Shown one piece after another: positions 16,720-24,979 of a stretch of 64,000 nucleotides of DNA (positions are counted from its first letter, which is position 1; every line of letters begins with the position of its first letter). Under the pieces are notes generated by a model. The model saw only the letters and a program-made list of their open reading frames with translations. It searched no databases and was not told the DNA's origin. This DNA is from an uncultured Rhodospira sp. (lineage in GTDB: Bacteria; Pseudomonadota; Alphaproteobacteria; Rhodospirillales; Rhodospirillaceae), in contig NZ_CAKZOT010000113.1 in assembly GCF_937138205.1 (NCBI RefSeq), forward strand, positions 106,091 to 170,090, written 5' to 3'. Both the position numbers and the translations under genes were made by a program.

Positions 16720-18213
16720 TCAAGACGCCGCGCCGGTGTCGGTCTGGCGCTGGGCGTCGTAGCGCTGCATGGCGTCCATGACTCTCTGCGAGAACCACGG
16801 CTGGCTAACAACCGGGCCGGACGCCGAAGCCGGCGCGTCGGCCCCGCGCTCGGAACCGTTCGCCTCGGCGATCGGCAGGGCGCGGAAACTCGGCGCGGCC
16901 GTGGTCATGGGTTCGGGGGCGGTGGCCGTGCGCGCCGCGTCGTCGGCCAGGCGGCGCGCGCGGCTGTCGGCGGCCATGGCGGCGCGCTCGCCGCGTTCCA
17001 GCAGGCCGGCCATGGTGGCCTGGTCAGGCAGCAGGCGTCCAAGGTCGGCGGCGCTGAGGCTGTTGACGGCGGCCCGGGGACGCCGCGAGGTGTCCTGGCC
17101 CCCACCCTCGGCGCGCCGATTGGGGTTGGCCCGGTAGTCGGCCAGGGTGAGCCCGGTCGGGCGATCCGTGGCGGGCTCCGCCGCCCCTTGGACGGCTGAC
17201 AGCCGCTCGCGCAACGCCGCGCGGCCGCGCTCGATGTCCGTGGGCATGGCCGCCTCGGCCCGGCCGCCTGTCTGGCCGGAGCTCTGCGGCCGAGGGGCGG
17301 CGACACCGGCGTGGGCGGTCTGTTCGCGTCCGGGATCCTGGGAGGAATTCTGGGGCATGTCCTGGCTCTGCTGGTCGGTGCTGGCGGGCGTCGTGGCGGC
17401 AATGGCGTCGCGTGGAGTGCCGTCGAGCATGGCGGTCAGGGTGGCGGCGGACCCGGGGCGCGCGGTGGTTTCTGGGCGAAGTCCGCCGGTGTTGGTCTGG
17501 GCGATCATGGCCGAGAGCGCGGCCGAGCGGGCGCCGTCCAGGACCGGGGCCGTTTCCCGCAGGCCGCGCGCGGCGGCCTGCTCGGCGGCCATCTGCCCCG
17601 CCTCTGAGGCGAACAGAAAGGCGCCGAGGGGCGTTGACGACATGGCCAACCCCGGTGGCACCGATCCGGCGGCGGTCGCGCCCCCCAAGGCAGGCGTGCC
17701 CGGCGCCGTCTGGCCGGCCAGGGCCGTGGCGGCGGCTGTACCCGGCCCGGCGGCCAGCGCCTGTGCCGCACCCCCGGTGCCGCCCAGCAGGTCGTGCCCG
17801 AGCGGACCGGCGGTGGAGGCCAGATTCTCCGCGTCACCCACCACGCCAGCGTCGGTGTCTGGGGTGGAATGATCCCCGGTGAAGGCGGCGAGGACGAGTT
17901 GGGCGGGCTCCTTGCCGGTGCTTTCCGTCACGACCATGGTGGCGATGCCGGCCAACGCCCCGATGCCACCGCCGTAGAGCGCGCTGCCGGCCACCTGGGC
18001 GTAGGACTTGATCTCGTCACCCGTGATTTCGCGATAGATGCTGCCGATGATGGGGATGTGCTGCAGCGGGTTGATGATGTCGAGCAGGTCCCAGAAGCTG
18101 AACTGCTCGACGACCTCATCGAACGTGTAGTACGGCTGGCCCTCGTATACGGGACGAGGGGCCACGCGGTACGTGGGTCCGGCGGTATCGCTGGCGACGG
18201 CATCAACGGACAT
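16720..18213 (-). CDS. Large Ala-rich unknown protein under sigma-54-type promoter
   Basis: This protein of about 497 residues is not recognised. Residues about 30-120 form an ordered part (FSFWDLLDIINPLQHIP, then GALYGGGIGALAGIA-like Gly/Ala helices that may insert in a membrane). The remaining 350 residues are Ala/Pro/Ser/Gly-rich low complexity with R and D, typical of a disordered linker, ending in a short helix (VMDAMQRYDAQR). The ATG at 18213 follows AAGGAGGA. A consensus-like sigma-54 site lies 28 bases upstream, so expression may be tied to flagella or nitrogen state. Confidence 0.7.
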   Translation of the reverse strand: MSVDAVASDTAGPTYRVAPRPVYEGQPYYTFDEVVEQFSFWDLLDIINPLQHIPIIGSIYREITGDEIKSYAQVAGSALYGGGIGALAGIATMVVTESTGKEPAQLVLAAFTGDHSTPDTDAGVVGDAENLASTAGPLGHDLLGGTGGAAQALAAGPGTAAATALAGQTAPGTPALGGATAAGSVPPGLAMSSTPLGAFLFASEAGQMAAEQAAARGLRETAPVLDGARSAALSAMIAQTNTGGLRPETTARPGSAATLTAMLDGTPRDAIAATTPASTDQQSQDMPQNSSQDPGREQTAHAGVAAPRPQSSGQTGGRAEAAMPTDIERGRAALRERLSAVQGAAEPATDRPTGLTLADYRANPNRRAEGGGQDTSRRPRAAVNSLSAADLGRLLPDQATMAGLLERGERAAMAADSRARRLADDAARTATAPEPMTTAAPSFRALPIAEANGSERGADAPASASGPVVSQPWFSQRVMDAMQRYDAQRQTDTGAAS

Positions 18214-18240
18214 GGGGGTGTCCTCCTTGGGGGATCGCAC

Positions 18241-18256
18241 AGCAAGCCGTGTGCCA
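18241..18256 (-). promoter_or_regulatory. Near-consensus sigma-54 promoter of unknown gene
   Basis: On the minus strand the sequence reads TGGCACA, four bases, TTGCT. This matches TGGCAC at -24 and TTGCW at -12 with correct spacing. It would place the start of transcription about 18 bases upstream of the ATG at 18213, leaving room for the AAGGAGGA ribosome site. It is the strongest promoter-type match I saw in the window. Confidence 0.75.
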
Positions 18257-18490
18257 TTCTGGGGCTGGATTGAGCCGCACGGGATCTCGATCCGTTACCG
18301 GTACCACGGCGTCCCGCGATGGGCTGCCACCGGCAGGAATGGGCTGCGTTGAGGGGCGTACCCGGCAACCCTTGCCGGGTGGGCGGACGGCGCCGGCCCA
18401 TGATCGCGCCACATTCCGCGCCTATGGTCCCATCATCCGGCGCGGCCCTGCCGCGTCCGTTCCATTTGCATCCGATCCCGAGGAGGTTCG

Positions 18491-19168
18491 ATGTTCCGAG
18501 CGTGTCGCCGTGTCCGTGGGCCAGGCGTGGCCGTGTGGTTGATGGTCATGACCGCGATGCTAGGTGGCGTCGTGGGCTCCGGTCCGGCTTGGGGGCAGGC
18601 GCCCCAGCCCTATCTGATGACCACGCAGGAGGCGGTCCTTCTCAAGGAAGCCGCCGCCTACCTCAACAGCATCCGCACCATGCGCGCCCGCTTCGCGCAG
18701 ACGTCGTCGACCGGCAACTATGCCGAGGGCACCGTGTATCTGCAGCGGCCCGGGCGGTTGCGGATCGAATACGACCCGCCCGCCGAGGTCCTGGTGGTGG
18801 CCAATGGGTCGAGCCTGATCTATGAGGACGGCGAGCTGGACCAGGTGAGCTATATCGGGATCGACGACACGCCGCTGGGGCTTCTGCTGCGCGAGTCCGT
18901 CGAGTTCACGGATCCGGAAATCACCGTCACCGACATGCGTCAAAGCGCCGGCCTGCTGGACATTTCGATGGTCCAGACCGATGACCCCGGACAGGGAACC
19001 TTGACGCTGCGGTTTGCGCTGCAGCCGATGGAACTGCGGCAATGGAAAGTGCGCGATGCGCAGAATGTCGAGGTGATCGTGACCCTGTTCACGCCCCGGT
19101 TCGGGGTCGATCTGGACCCGGACCTGTTTCACTACGCCCAACGGCCGGGGATCCGGCGGGCCGATTGA
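18491..19168 (+). CDS. lolA: LolA-type outer-membrane lipoprotein carrier protein
   Basis: LolA shuttles lipoproteins through the periplasm from LolCDE to the outer membrane. The 225-residue product has an N-terminal signal peptide cleaved after about GPAWG, and the LolA fold stretches YLNSIRTMRARFAQ, YLQRPGRLRIEYDPP and YEDGELDQVSY. Length is typical of alphaproteobacterial LolA. Start at 18491 is preceded by GAGGAGG. It is divergent from the sigma-54-linked unknown gene. Confidence 0.9.
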   Translation: MFRACRRVRGPGVAVWLMVMTAMLGGVVGSGPAWGQAPQPYLMTTQEAVLLKEAAAYLNSIRTMRARFAQTSSTGNYAEGTVYLQRPGRLRIEYDPPAEVLVVANGSSLIYEDGELDQVSYIGIDDTPLGLLLRESVEFTDPEITVTDMRQSAGLLDISMVQTDDPGQGTLTLRFALQPMELRQWKVRDAQNVEVIVTLFTPRFGVDLDPDLFHYAQRPGIRRAD

Positions 19169-19262
19169 GTCTGCTCGGGCTAGCGTTATGCGAACTTCGC
19201 ATGAGGGACATGCGTGCGCCAGGGTTTAAAAATGTCCAAGCCCTCTTATGTGAGATGCATAC

Positions 19263-19383
19263 GGAGGCGGGATCGTGAGACACCGCCTCCGAAGCGAGGT
19301 GACCGGCATCCCCCCCCGGCCGGACCTCGCGCTCCGGCAACGGAGCCTTGGCGCCCGGCCCCTCCCCCTGGCCGGGCGCCTTT
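19263..19383 (+). ncRNA. Candidate structured RNA with terminator
   Basis: In the gap after lolA, four consecutive hairpins can be drawn on the plus strand: GGAGGCGG/CCGCCTCC (19263-19290); GCGAGGT/ACCTCGC (19294-19330) enclosing CCGG pairs; GCTCCG-GCAA-CGGAGC (19331-19346), a perfect stem with a GNRA-type loop; and an 11-bp perfect stem followed by T residues (19350-19383). No open reading frame explains it. It could be an independent small RNA or a structured leader of the lipoprotein gene at 19421. No known RNA family was recognised. Confidence 0.5.
19350..19383 (+). terminator. Rho-independent-type terminator
   Basis: A perfect 11-bp GC-rich stem (GGCGCCCGGCC and its complement) with a nine-base C-rich loop is followed by TTTCCGTTT. 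It follows lolA by about 180 bases and precedes the small lipoprotein gene by about 40 bases, closing the candidate structured RNA. Confidence 0.75.
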
Positions 19384-19420
19384 CCGTTTGTGACCAGAAC
19401 ACACCGGATTGGAGGCGCGG

Positions 19421-19765
19421 ATGCCCAAAGGGATGCCGAGTGGCATGACAAGAGCTTTTGGCCTGTCGTTCCTGGCGACGGTGCTTCTGACCGCTTGCGC
19501 CGGTGACGATGGCGCGCAGTGGACGAAGCCGGGCGTCACGCCATCCCAGGCGAGCGCCGACAGTCGTGCCTGCAAGCGCCAGGCGGACGATCACGCCATG
19601 CGGCGCGCCCATCAGCCCGACCGTGTGACCTCCGGCGGTGGATACGGGGCTGGCGGCGGTGGTCTCGACCCGATGGCCCAGGTGGATCGCGTCGAGGCGC
19701 GCGAGGCCTACCGGTCCTATTACGCCGCCTGCATGGAGGCGCGCGGGTATGCACCCGGGCGCTGA
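19421..19765 (+). CDS. Small putative lipoprotein
   Basis: The 114-residue product starts with a signal sequence and a lipobox (LLTAC), so it is probably an envelope lipoprotein. The mature part has paired cysteines (RACKRQADD and YAACMEARGY) separated by a Gly-rich stretch; this pattern of a helix with Cys, a glycine hinge and a second helix ending in MEARGY is common in small hypothetical lipoproteins. Function is unknown. Start at 19421 is preceded by GGAGGCG. Confidence 0.65.
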   Translation: MPKGMPSGMTRAFGLSFLATVLLTACAGDDGAQWTKPGVTPSQASADSRACKRQADDHAMRRAHQPDRVTSGGGYGAGGGGLDPMAQVDRVEAREAYRSYYAACMEARGYAPGR

Positions 19766-19932
19766 CCTCGTCGCCCCTGCACATGCGTTGTGTGGGGCAT
19801 GAGAAAAGCAACCTTGTCGGGACCGGGCGGCTTCGGCAGTGTGGTCGTCTTTCACACGGTTCCCCCTGGACTGTTCCGAGCCGGCGCCCGCGACGCACGA
19901 CGCGGGCGGCCCGCCCTACATCGAGTCCCGCC

Positions 19933-20724
19933 ATGTCTGCCTCACCGTCCGCGTCCGCCCCTGTTTCCGACGATCCACCGCCCGCCTCTGCGTTGACCCC
20001 GCGCGTCCAACTGCTGGCCGGCGTGCGGGCCATCCTGCCGCTGATCCCGGGTGTCATTCCGTTCGCCCTGGTGTCCGCCTACGCCGCGCGCGAGGCCGGC
20101 CTGACGGTGGCCGAGGCGCTGGGCCTGTCCACCATCGTCTTCGCCGGCGCGGCACAGATGGCGTTCGTCTCGCTGCTGGCGAGCGGCGCGATTGCCCCGG
20201 TGATCCTGTTGACGGTGCTGGTCATCAACCTGCGCATGGTCATGTATTCGGCGTCACTGGCGCCGCACCTGCACCGCGAGCCGGCGTGGCGCCGGCTGCT
20301 GATGGGCTATCTGCTGACCGACCAGGCGTTCGCCGTCAGTATCACCCGCTTCACAGAGGCCCAGACCCAGCCGCACAAGGGGTGGTTCTACCTGGGCAGC
20401 GCCGCGCCGCTGTGGATCGTCTGGCAGGTCTTCACGCTCGCCGGCCTGCTGTTGGGCGCGCGCGTGCCGCCCCAGTGGGGCCTGGAGTTCACCGTGCCGT
20501 TGGTGTTCCTGGTGCTGCTGGTGCCGGCCATCCGCGACCGCCCGAGCGCCGAGGCGGCGCTGGTCGGCGGCGGGGTGGCGACCGCCCTGGCGGCCATGCC
20601 CTACAACTTGGGACTGATCGCCGGCGCCGTGGCAGGGATCGGCTGGGGCGTCCTGGCCGAGGAGCGGCGTGACCGGCGTGACCGACGTGACCGACGCCAG
20701 CGCACGCAGCGGGAGGCGGCGTGA
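19933..20724 (+). CDS. azlC: AzlC-family branched-chain amino acid exporter subunit
   Basis: AzlC with AzlD exports branched-chain amino acids. The product has the AzlC stretches LPLIPGVIPFALV, STIVFAGAAQMAFV and NLRMVMYSASLAPHL, with several membrane segments. The ATG at 19933 begins a 20-residue Ser/Pro leader. The C-terminus has a run of about four Asp-Arg-Arg units encoded by an imperfect nine-base tandem repeat (about 20668-20699). Its stop overlaps the start of azlD. Confidence 0.9.
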   Translation: MSASPSASAPVSDDPPPASALTPRVQLLAGVRAILPLIPGVIPFALVSAYAAREAGLTVAEALGLSTIVFAGAAQMAFVSLLASGAIAPVILLTVLVINLRMVMYSASLAPHLHREPAWRRLLMGYLLTDQAFAVSITRFTEAQTQPHKGWFYLGSAAPLWIVWQVFTLAGLLLGARVPPQWGLEFTVPLVFLVLLVPAIRDRPSAEAALVGGGVATALAAMPYNLGLIAGAVAGIGWGVLAEERRDRRDRRDRRQRTQREAA

Positions 20725-21068
20725 TGGGAGACCTGTTCGAACAACCCTTCTCGGCGCCCGTGCTGTGGGGCCTGATCGTGGCCTGCGGGTTCGGCACCTG
20801 GATGCTGCGCCTGTCGTTCATCCAACTGGCGGGGATTTGGGCGTTGCCGCGCTGGTTGTCGCGAGGCTTGCGCTACGTGCCGCCGGCCGTTCTGGCGGCG
20901 CTGGTCGTCCCGGCCATCGTTCAGGCCGACGTGCTGTTCACGCCGGCCTGGGACTGGACGCGGCTGGCGGCCGGCCTGGCGGCGGCGGCGGTGGCCCTGA
21001 CCAAGCGCGTGGTGCTGACCTTGGTTGTCGGCATGGCGGCATTGTGGATCTTCATGGGACTGGCGTGA
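20721..21068 (+). CDS. azlD: AzlD-family branched-chain amino acid exporter subunit
   Basis: The 115-residue protein has three or four hydrophobic segments and the AzlD feature TWMLRLSFI near the start and YVPPAVLAALVVPAI in the middle. It is the small partner of AzlC. The GTG at 20721 overlaps the azlC stop; the ATG right after it is an alternative start. Coupled translation with azlC is expected. Confidence 0.9.
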   Translation: MMGDLFEQPFSAPVLWGLIVACGFGTWMLRLSFIQLAGIWALPRWLSRGLRYVPPAVLAALVVPAIVQADVLFTPAWDWTRLAAGLAAAAVALTKRVVLTLVVGMAALWIFMGLA

Positions 21069-21113
21069 TATGGGGACTTTGGCAGTCGAGCCATACGCGA
21101 CCGTAGGGGCGCC

Positions 21114-21923
21114 ATGAGCGAAGCGTTCGAGACCGAGGACCTGACGGTGTCCGTGGACGGCGTTCGGCTGCCGGCGCGCTGGGTGCGCCCGTCGGCCGAC
21201 ACGGACAGTGAGACGCCGGTGCTGGTGTTCCTGCACGAGGGACTGGGCAGCATCGCACAGTGGAAAGACTTCCCCGAGGCCCTGTGCCGGGCCACCGGGC
21301 TGCCCGGCTTCGTCTATGAGCGTCAGGGGCACGGCAACGCCGATCCGCTGAACCACTGGCCGCGTCCGATCGGGTATCTGGAAACCGAGGCCGAACACGT
21401 CCTGCCCCGGGTGCTGGATGCCGCCGGGATCGAACGGTTCGTCCATGTCGGCCACTCCGACGGCGGCTCGATCGCCCTTCTGCACGCGGCGTTGCGACCG
21501 CAAGGGCTTCTGGGCGTCGTCACCGAGGGCGCCCATGTTGTGGTCGAGGACGTCACGCTGGACAGCATCCGCGCGGCGCGCGACGCGTTCCGCCATGGCG
21601 ACCTGCGGACGAAGCTGCAACGCTGGCATGGCCGCAATACCGACGGCGTGTTCTGGGGCTGGAACACGACCTGGCTGCATCCGGCCTTCGCGGCGCGGGA
21701 CATCTCCGACCGCCTGCGGGCGATCCGGTGCCCGCTGCTGGCGATCCAGGGCGAGGACGACGAGTACGGCACGCCGCGCCAGGTGGAAGCCATCTGCCGG
21801 GAGTCCGGCGGCCTGACGACGCCCATGATCCTGCCGGAGTGTGGCCACGTGCCGCACCATCAGGTCCGCGACGCCGTTCTGGCGGTGGCCGCCTCGGCCA
21901 TCGAGACGTGGACGACGCCGTAG
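21114..21923 (+). CDS. Alpha/beta-fold hydrolase, paralogue 1
   Basis: The 269-residue product is an alpha/beta hydrolase with the nucleophile elbow GHSDGGS, an Asp in QGEDDEYG and His in CGHVPHHQ, a full catalytic triad, and FLHEGLGS as oxyanion region. Substrate is unknown. It lies 45 bases after azlD. A second copy (22587-23408) is similar along its whole length, about two thirds identical by eye. Confidence 0.85.
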   Translation: MSEAFETEDLTVSVDGVRLPARWVRPSADTDSETPVLVFLHEGLGSIAQWKDFPEALCRATGLPGFVYERQGHGNADPLNHWPRPIGYLETEAEHVLPRVLDAAGIERFVHVGHSDGGSIALLHAALRPQGLLGVVTEGAHVVVEDVTLDSIRAARDAFRHGDLRTKLQRWHGRNTDGVFWGWNTTWLHPAFAARDISDRLRAIRCPLLAIQGEDDEYGTPRQVEAICRESGGLTTPMILPECGHVPHHQVRDAVLAVAASAIETWTTP

Positions 21924-22586
21924 GGTCGGCCTCACCAAGCGACCACCCGCGAGACTCCCTCAAGCAAAACTCGCTTCTTCGACGCGTTTTGGGCTTGATG
22001 CCAGCCGACCGAAGTCATGACTCGTCGCCGTTCGCCGGGCGCGGTGCCGACGCGGGAGATCCCTCGGCTCGCTTCGCTCGCTCGGGATGACGATTTTCTT
22101 TAAAAAACAAACACATACGTCATCCCGAAGCGTCCGTTAGGACGCGAGGGATCTCCCAAGGCCGTGTGTCGACGGTCCGGAAAACGTGTCGCGATTTCCG
22201 TCGCCCGGTATGAGTCCTCGTCATGTGTGACCGTTGTCATATCGCCCCGCAACACGTCCGAGTCGCGTAATGATTTTGCGACATAATGAAAATCGTCTGA
22301 ATTTTAAATGAAATTAAGTGTGTTTTCGAAATGAGTTCAGGTGTTTCGTTTTCCTGGTGGGATAGTACGATGCGGTTTCAGGCGTAGCGGGCTCATTGTC
22401 TTTCAACATGTTAGGTTATTGATCGGTAACTCCCGCCGTTATTTGTTATATACTCGAACGCTCTGCCGTTTGTATATCCTTAGGCACATGTCTTTGGTCA
22501 TATTGCCGGCCGATCGGAGGCTCGGGCACAGCAATCCCCGGGGGAATGGGCAGTTCTTTATACGCTCCTGTTGAGGGGAAGGCGCC
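21924..22586. other. Intergenic region with repeat and AT-rich stretch
   Basis: This 663-base gap between the hydrolase paralogues holds the inverted repeat copy (22001-22211) and then, from about 22230 to 22560, a stretch clearly richer in A and T than the rest of the window. Short open frames there have no family features and no good ribosome site, so I do not call a gene. It may be the promoter region of paralogue 2 or remains of an insertion. Confidence 0.6.
22001..22211 (-). repeat. 210-bp dispersed repeat, copy 2 (inverted)
   Basis: The reverse complement of this segment matches 1552-1761 throughout with only scattered substitutions. The internal hairpin spans 22054-22157, with the same GGGAGATCCCTCG arms. 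The two copies are in opposite orientation about 20 kb apart. Confidence 0.85.
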
Positions 22587-23408
22587 ATGACTCCCATGCT
22601 CGAAACCGAAGACCTGACCTTGCGTGTTGACGGGATGCGGCTGCCGGCGCGGTGGCTTCACCCGGTGGGCGCGCGGCCCGATGGCCCCGTGCTGGTGTTC
22701 CTGCACGAGGGTCTGGGCAGCATCGGCCTGTGGAAGGATTTCCCCGAGGCCCTGTGCCAGGCCACCGGCCTTTCCGGCTTCCTCTATGACCGGCAGGGAC
22801 ACGGCGCGGCCGATCCCCTGACCCACTGGCCGCGCGGGATCGGCCATATGGAGCGCGAGGCCGACCAGATCCTGCCCGAGGTGCTGGCCGCCGCCGGTAT
22901 CGACCGGTTCATCCACATCGGGCACTCGAACGGTGGCAGTATCGCCCTGCTTCATGCCGCCCAGCGGCCCGCCGGCCTTCTCGGCGTGATGGTCGAGGCC
23001 GCCCATGTGTTCATCGACGATATCACCCGGCAAGGTCTCCTCGCGGTCCGCGACGCGTTCCAGGCCGGTCCGCTGCGGGACAAGCTGCGGCGCTGGCACG
23101 GCGACAACACCGACAGCCTGTTCTGGGCCTGGAACACGACCTGGCTGGATCCGGACTACGCCGGCTGGAACATCACCGAGCGCCTGCGGGCGATCCGCTG
23201 CCCCGTGCTGGCCATTCAGGGCGAGGACGATGACTACGGATCGCCCCGGCAGGTGGAGGTCATCTGTCAGGAAACCGGCGGCCCGGCGGTTCCGCTGCTG
23301 CTGCCGCAGTGCGGTCATGTGCCCCATCATCAGGTGCGGGAGGTCGTTCTGGAGGCCATGGCGGGGGCCGTCGCCGCCTGGACGGCACCGGCGGCGATGG
23401 CGGCGTAG
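22587..23408 (+). CDS. Alpha/beta-fold hydrolase, paralogue 2
   Basis: The 273-residue product repeats the layout of the hydrolase at 21114-21923: FLHEGLGS, nucleophile GHSNGGS, acid in QGEDDDYG and His in CGHVPHHQ. Stretches such as NTTWL and RLRAIRCP are the same in both. The start at 22587 is preceded by GAGGGGAAGG. It probably arose by tandem duplication and has diverged since; substrate is unknown. Confidence 0.85.
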   Translation: MTPMLETEDLTLRVDGMRLPARWLHPVGARPDGPVLVFLHEGLGSIGLWKDFPEALCQATGLSGFLYDRQGHGAADPLTHWPRGIGHMEREADQILPEVLAAAGIDRFIHIGHSNGGSIALLHAAQRPAGLLGVMVEAAHVFIDDITRQGLLAVRDAFQAGPLRDKLRRWHGDNTDSLFWAWNTTWLDPDYAGWNITERLRAIRCPVLAIQGEDDDYGSPRQVEVICQETGGPAVPLLLPQCGHVPHHQVREVVLEAMAGAVAAWTAPAAMAA

Positions 23409-23568
23409 ATCCAACCGCTCGAAATGGGCGGCGCCATCGTGTAGGAAGAGCCGATGGACGCTTGGCCCTGGACCCCGCCACGCGTGGGGGGCAGGGCCAA
23501 GCGCTCGGCATTCGGATGGTGATGATGCGTGAGTGTGGCCGCTCCCGCCCGTGGGAGCCCCTGGACCG

Positions 23569-24801
23569 ATGACGGAGCCCACGACCACCCCCGGTCCCTT
23601 GGCCGGCCTCCGGGTTCTTGACCTGAGCCGGGTGCTGGCCGGTCCGTTCTGCACCCAGCTTCTGGGCGACCTGGGCGCCGACGTGGTCAAGATCGAGCGG
23701 CCGGGCATGGGCGACGACACGCGCGCCTGGGGGCCGCCGTTCCTGACCGGGCGCGACGGCCGGCCGACGCGCGAAAGCGCCTACTACCTCTCTATCAACC
23801 GTAACAAGCGCTCGCTGGCGGTGGACATCACCCGACCGGAGGGCCAAGCCCTGATCCGGCGGCTGGCGGGGCAGGCGGATATCCTGGTGGAGAATTTCAA
23901 GGTCGGCGGGCTGGCCAAGTACGGGCTCGCCTACGACGACCTGAAGGACGAATTCCCACGCCTGATCTATTGCTCCATCACCGGCTTCGGCCAGACCGGC
24001 CCCTACGCGGCCCGGGCCGGGTATGATTACCTGGCCCAGGGCATGGGCGGCATGATGAGCCTGACCGGCCCGCCCGATGGAGACCCGGTCAAGGTCGGCA
24101 ACGCCAACGCCGACCAGTTGACGGGCATGTACGCCGCCGTCGCCATCCTGGCTGCCGTGCATCACCGCGCGGCGACCGGGCAGGGCCAGCACATCGACGC
24201 CAACCTGCTCGACAGCCAGATCGCCTGGCTGACCTATCAGGCGCAGAACTGGCTGGTCTCCGGCGAGGCCCCCAAGCGCCACGGCAACGCCCATCCCAAT
24301 ATCGTGCCCTATGACACGTTCCCCGCCGCCGACGGGCACCTGATTCTGGCGGTGGGCAACGACGCCCAGTTCCGGCGCTTCTGCGCGGTGGCGGGCCGGC
24401 CCGACCTGGCGGACGATCCGCGTTTCGTCACCAATGCCGATCGCATCGCCCACCGCGAGGCCCTGACGGCGATCCTGCGGCAGGTCATCGCCACGCGCCC
24501 GCGCGACGCCTGGTTGGCGGACCTGGAGGCGGCGGGTGTCCCGGCCGGCCCCGTCAACACGATCCCCGATGTCTTCGCCGACCCGCACGTGCGGGCGCGG
24601 GCCATGACGGTGACGATGGAGCACCCGGACAGCCCGGATCCGCTGACCCTGATCGCCAATCCGCTGCGCCTGTCCGCGACTCCGGCCACGGTTCGCACCG
24701 CGCCGCCCACGGTCGGAAGAGACTCGACGGCGGTCCTCGATGAGCTGGGCCTCTCGCCGGACGAGCAGGCGGCGTTGCGCGCGGCCGGCGTGATCGGCTG
24801 A
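23569..24801 (+). CDS. CaiB/BaiF-type (family III) CoA-transferase
   Basis: Family III CoA-transferases move CoA between carboxylic acids through an Asp-linked anhydride. The 410-residue product begins LAGLRVLDLSRVLAGPF, contains GADVVKIERPG and the ...GNANADQLTGMYAA stretch whose Asp fits the catalytic residue, and DANLLDSQIAWL. Length fits succinyl-, formyl- or hydroxymethylglutaryl-CoA transferases; the substrate cannot be assigned. The ATG at 23569 is chosen as the family start; an in-frame GTG lies at 23533. Confidence 0.88.
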   Translation: MTEPTTTPGPLAGLRVLDLSRVLAGPFCTQLLGDLGADVVKIERPGMGDDTRAWGPPFLTGRDGRPTRESAYYLSINRNKRSLAVDITRPEGQALIRRLAGQADILVENFKVGGLAKYGLAYDDLKDEFPRLIYCSITGFGQTGPYAARAGYDYLAQGMGGMMSLTGPPDGDPVKVGNANADQLTGMYAAVAILAAVHHRAATGQGQHIDANLLDSQIAWLTYQAQNWLVSGEAPKRHGNAHPNIVPYDTFPAADGHLILAVGNDAQFRRFCAVAGRPDLADDPRFVTNADRIAHREALTAILRQVIATRPRDAWLADLEAAGVPAGPVNTIPDVFADPHVRARAMTVTMEHPDSPDPLTLIANPLRLSATPATVRTAPPTVGRDSTAVLDELGLSPDEQAALRAAGVIG

Positions 24802-24979
24802 CTCAGGTTTTGCAGGGGTCAGGGCGCGCCGCGACCGGTGGAGTGCTCCCGCTTTCGAAGGAAGGGGTTCGTTTCCTCCGCCAAAGGGATTAGGCTGGGG
24901 CCTTGCAACCCGGACCCGTCCCGCGCTGGAGCGGTCCAAAACCGGGGCCGCCCCGTGGCCGGCCCTTCGGAGGACCCTT

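Noticed and set aside
22341..22574. Open frame of 77 codons in the AT-rich stretch
   Set aside because: It has no ribosome site or family feature and its composition reflects the non-coding AT-rich stretch.
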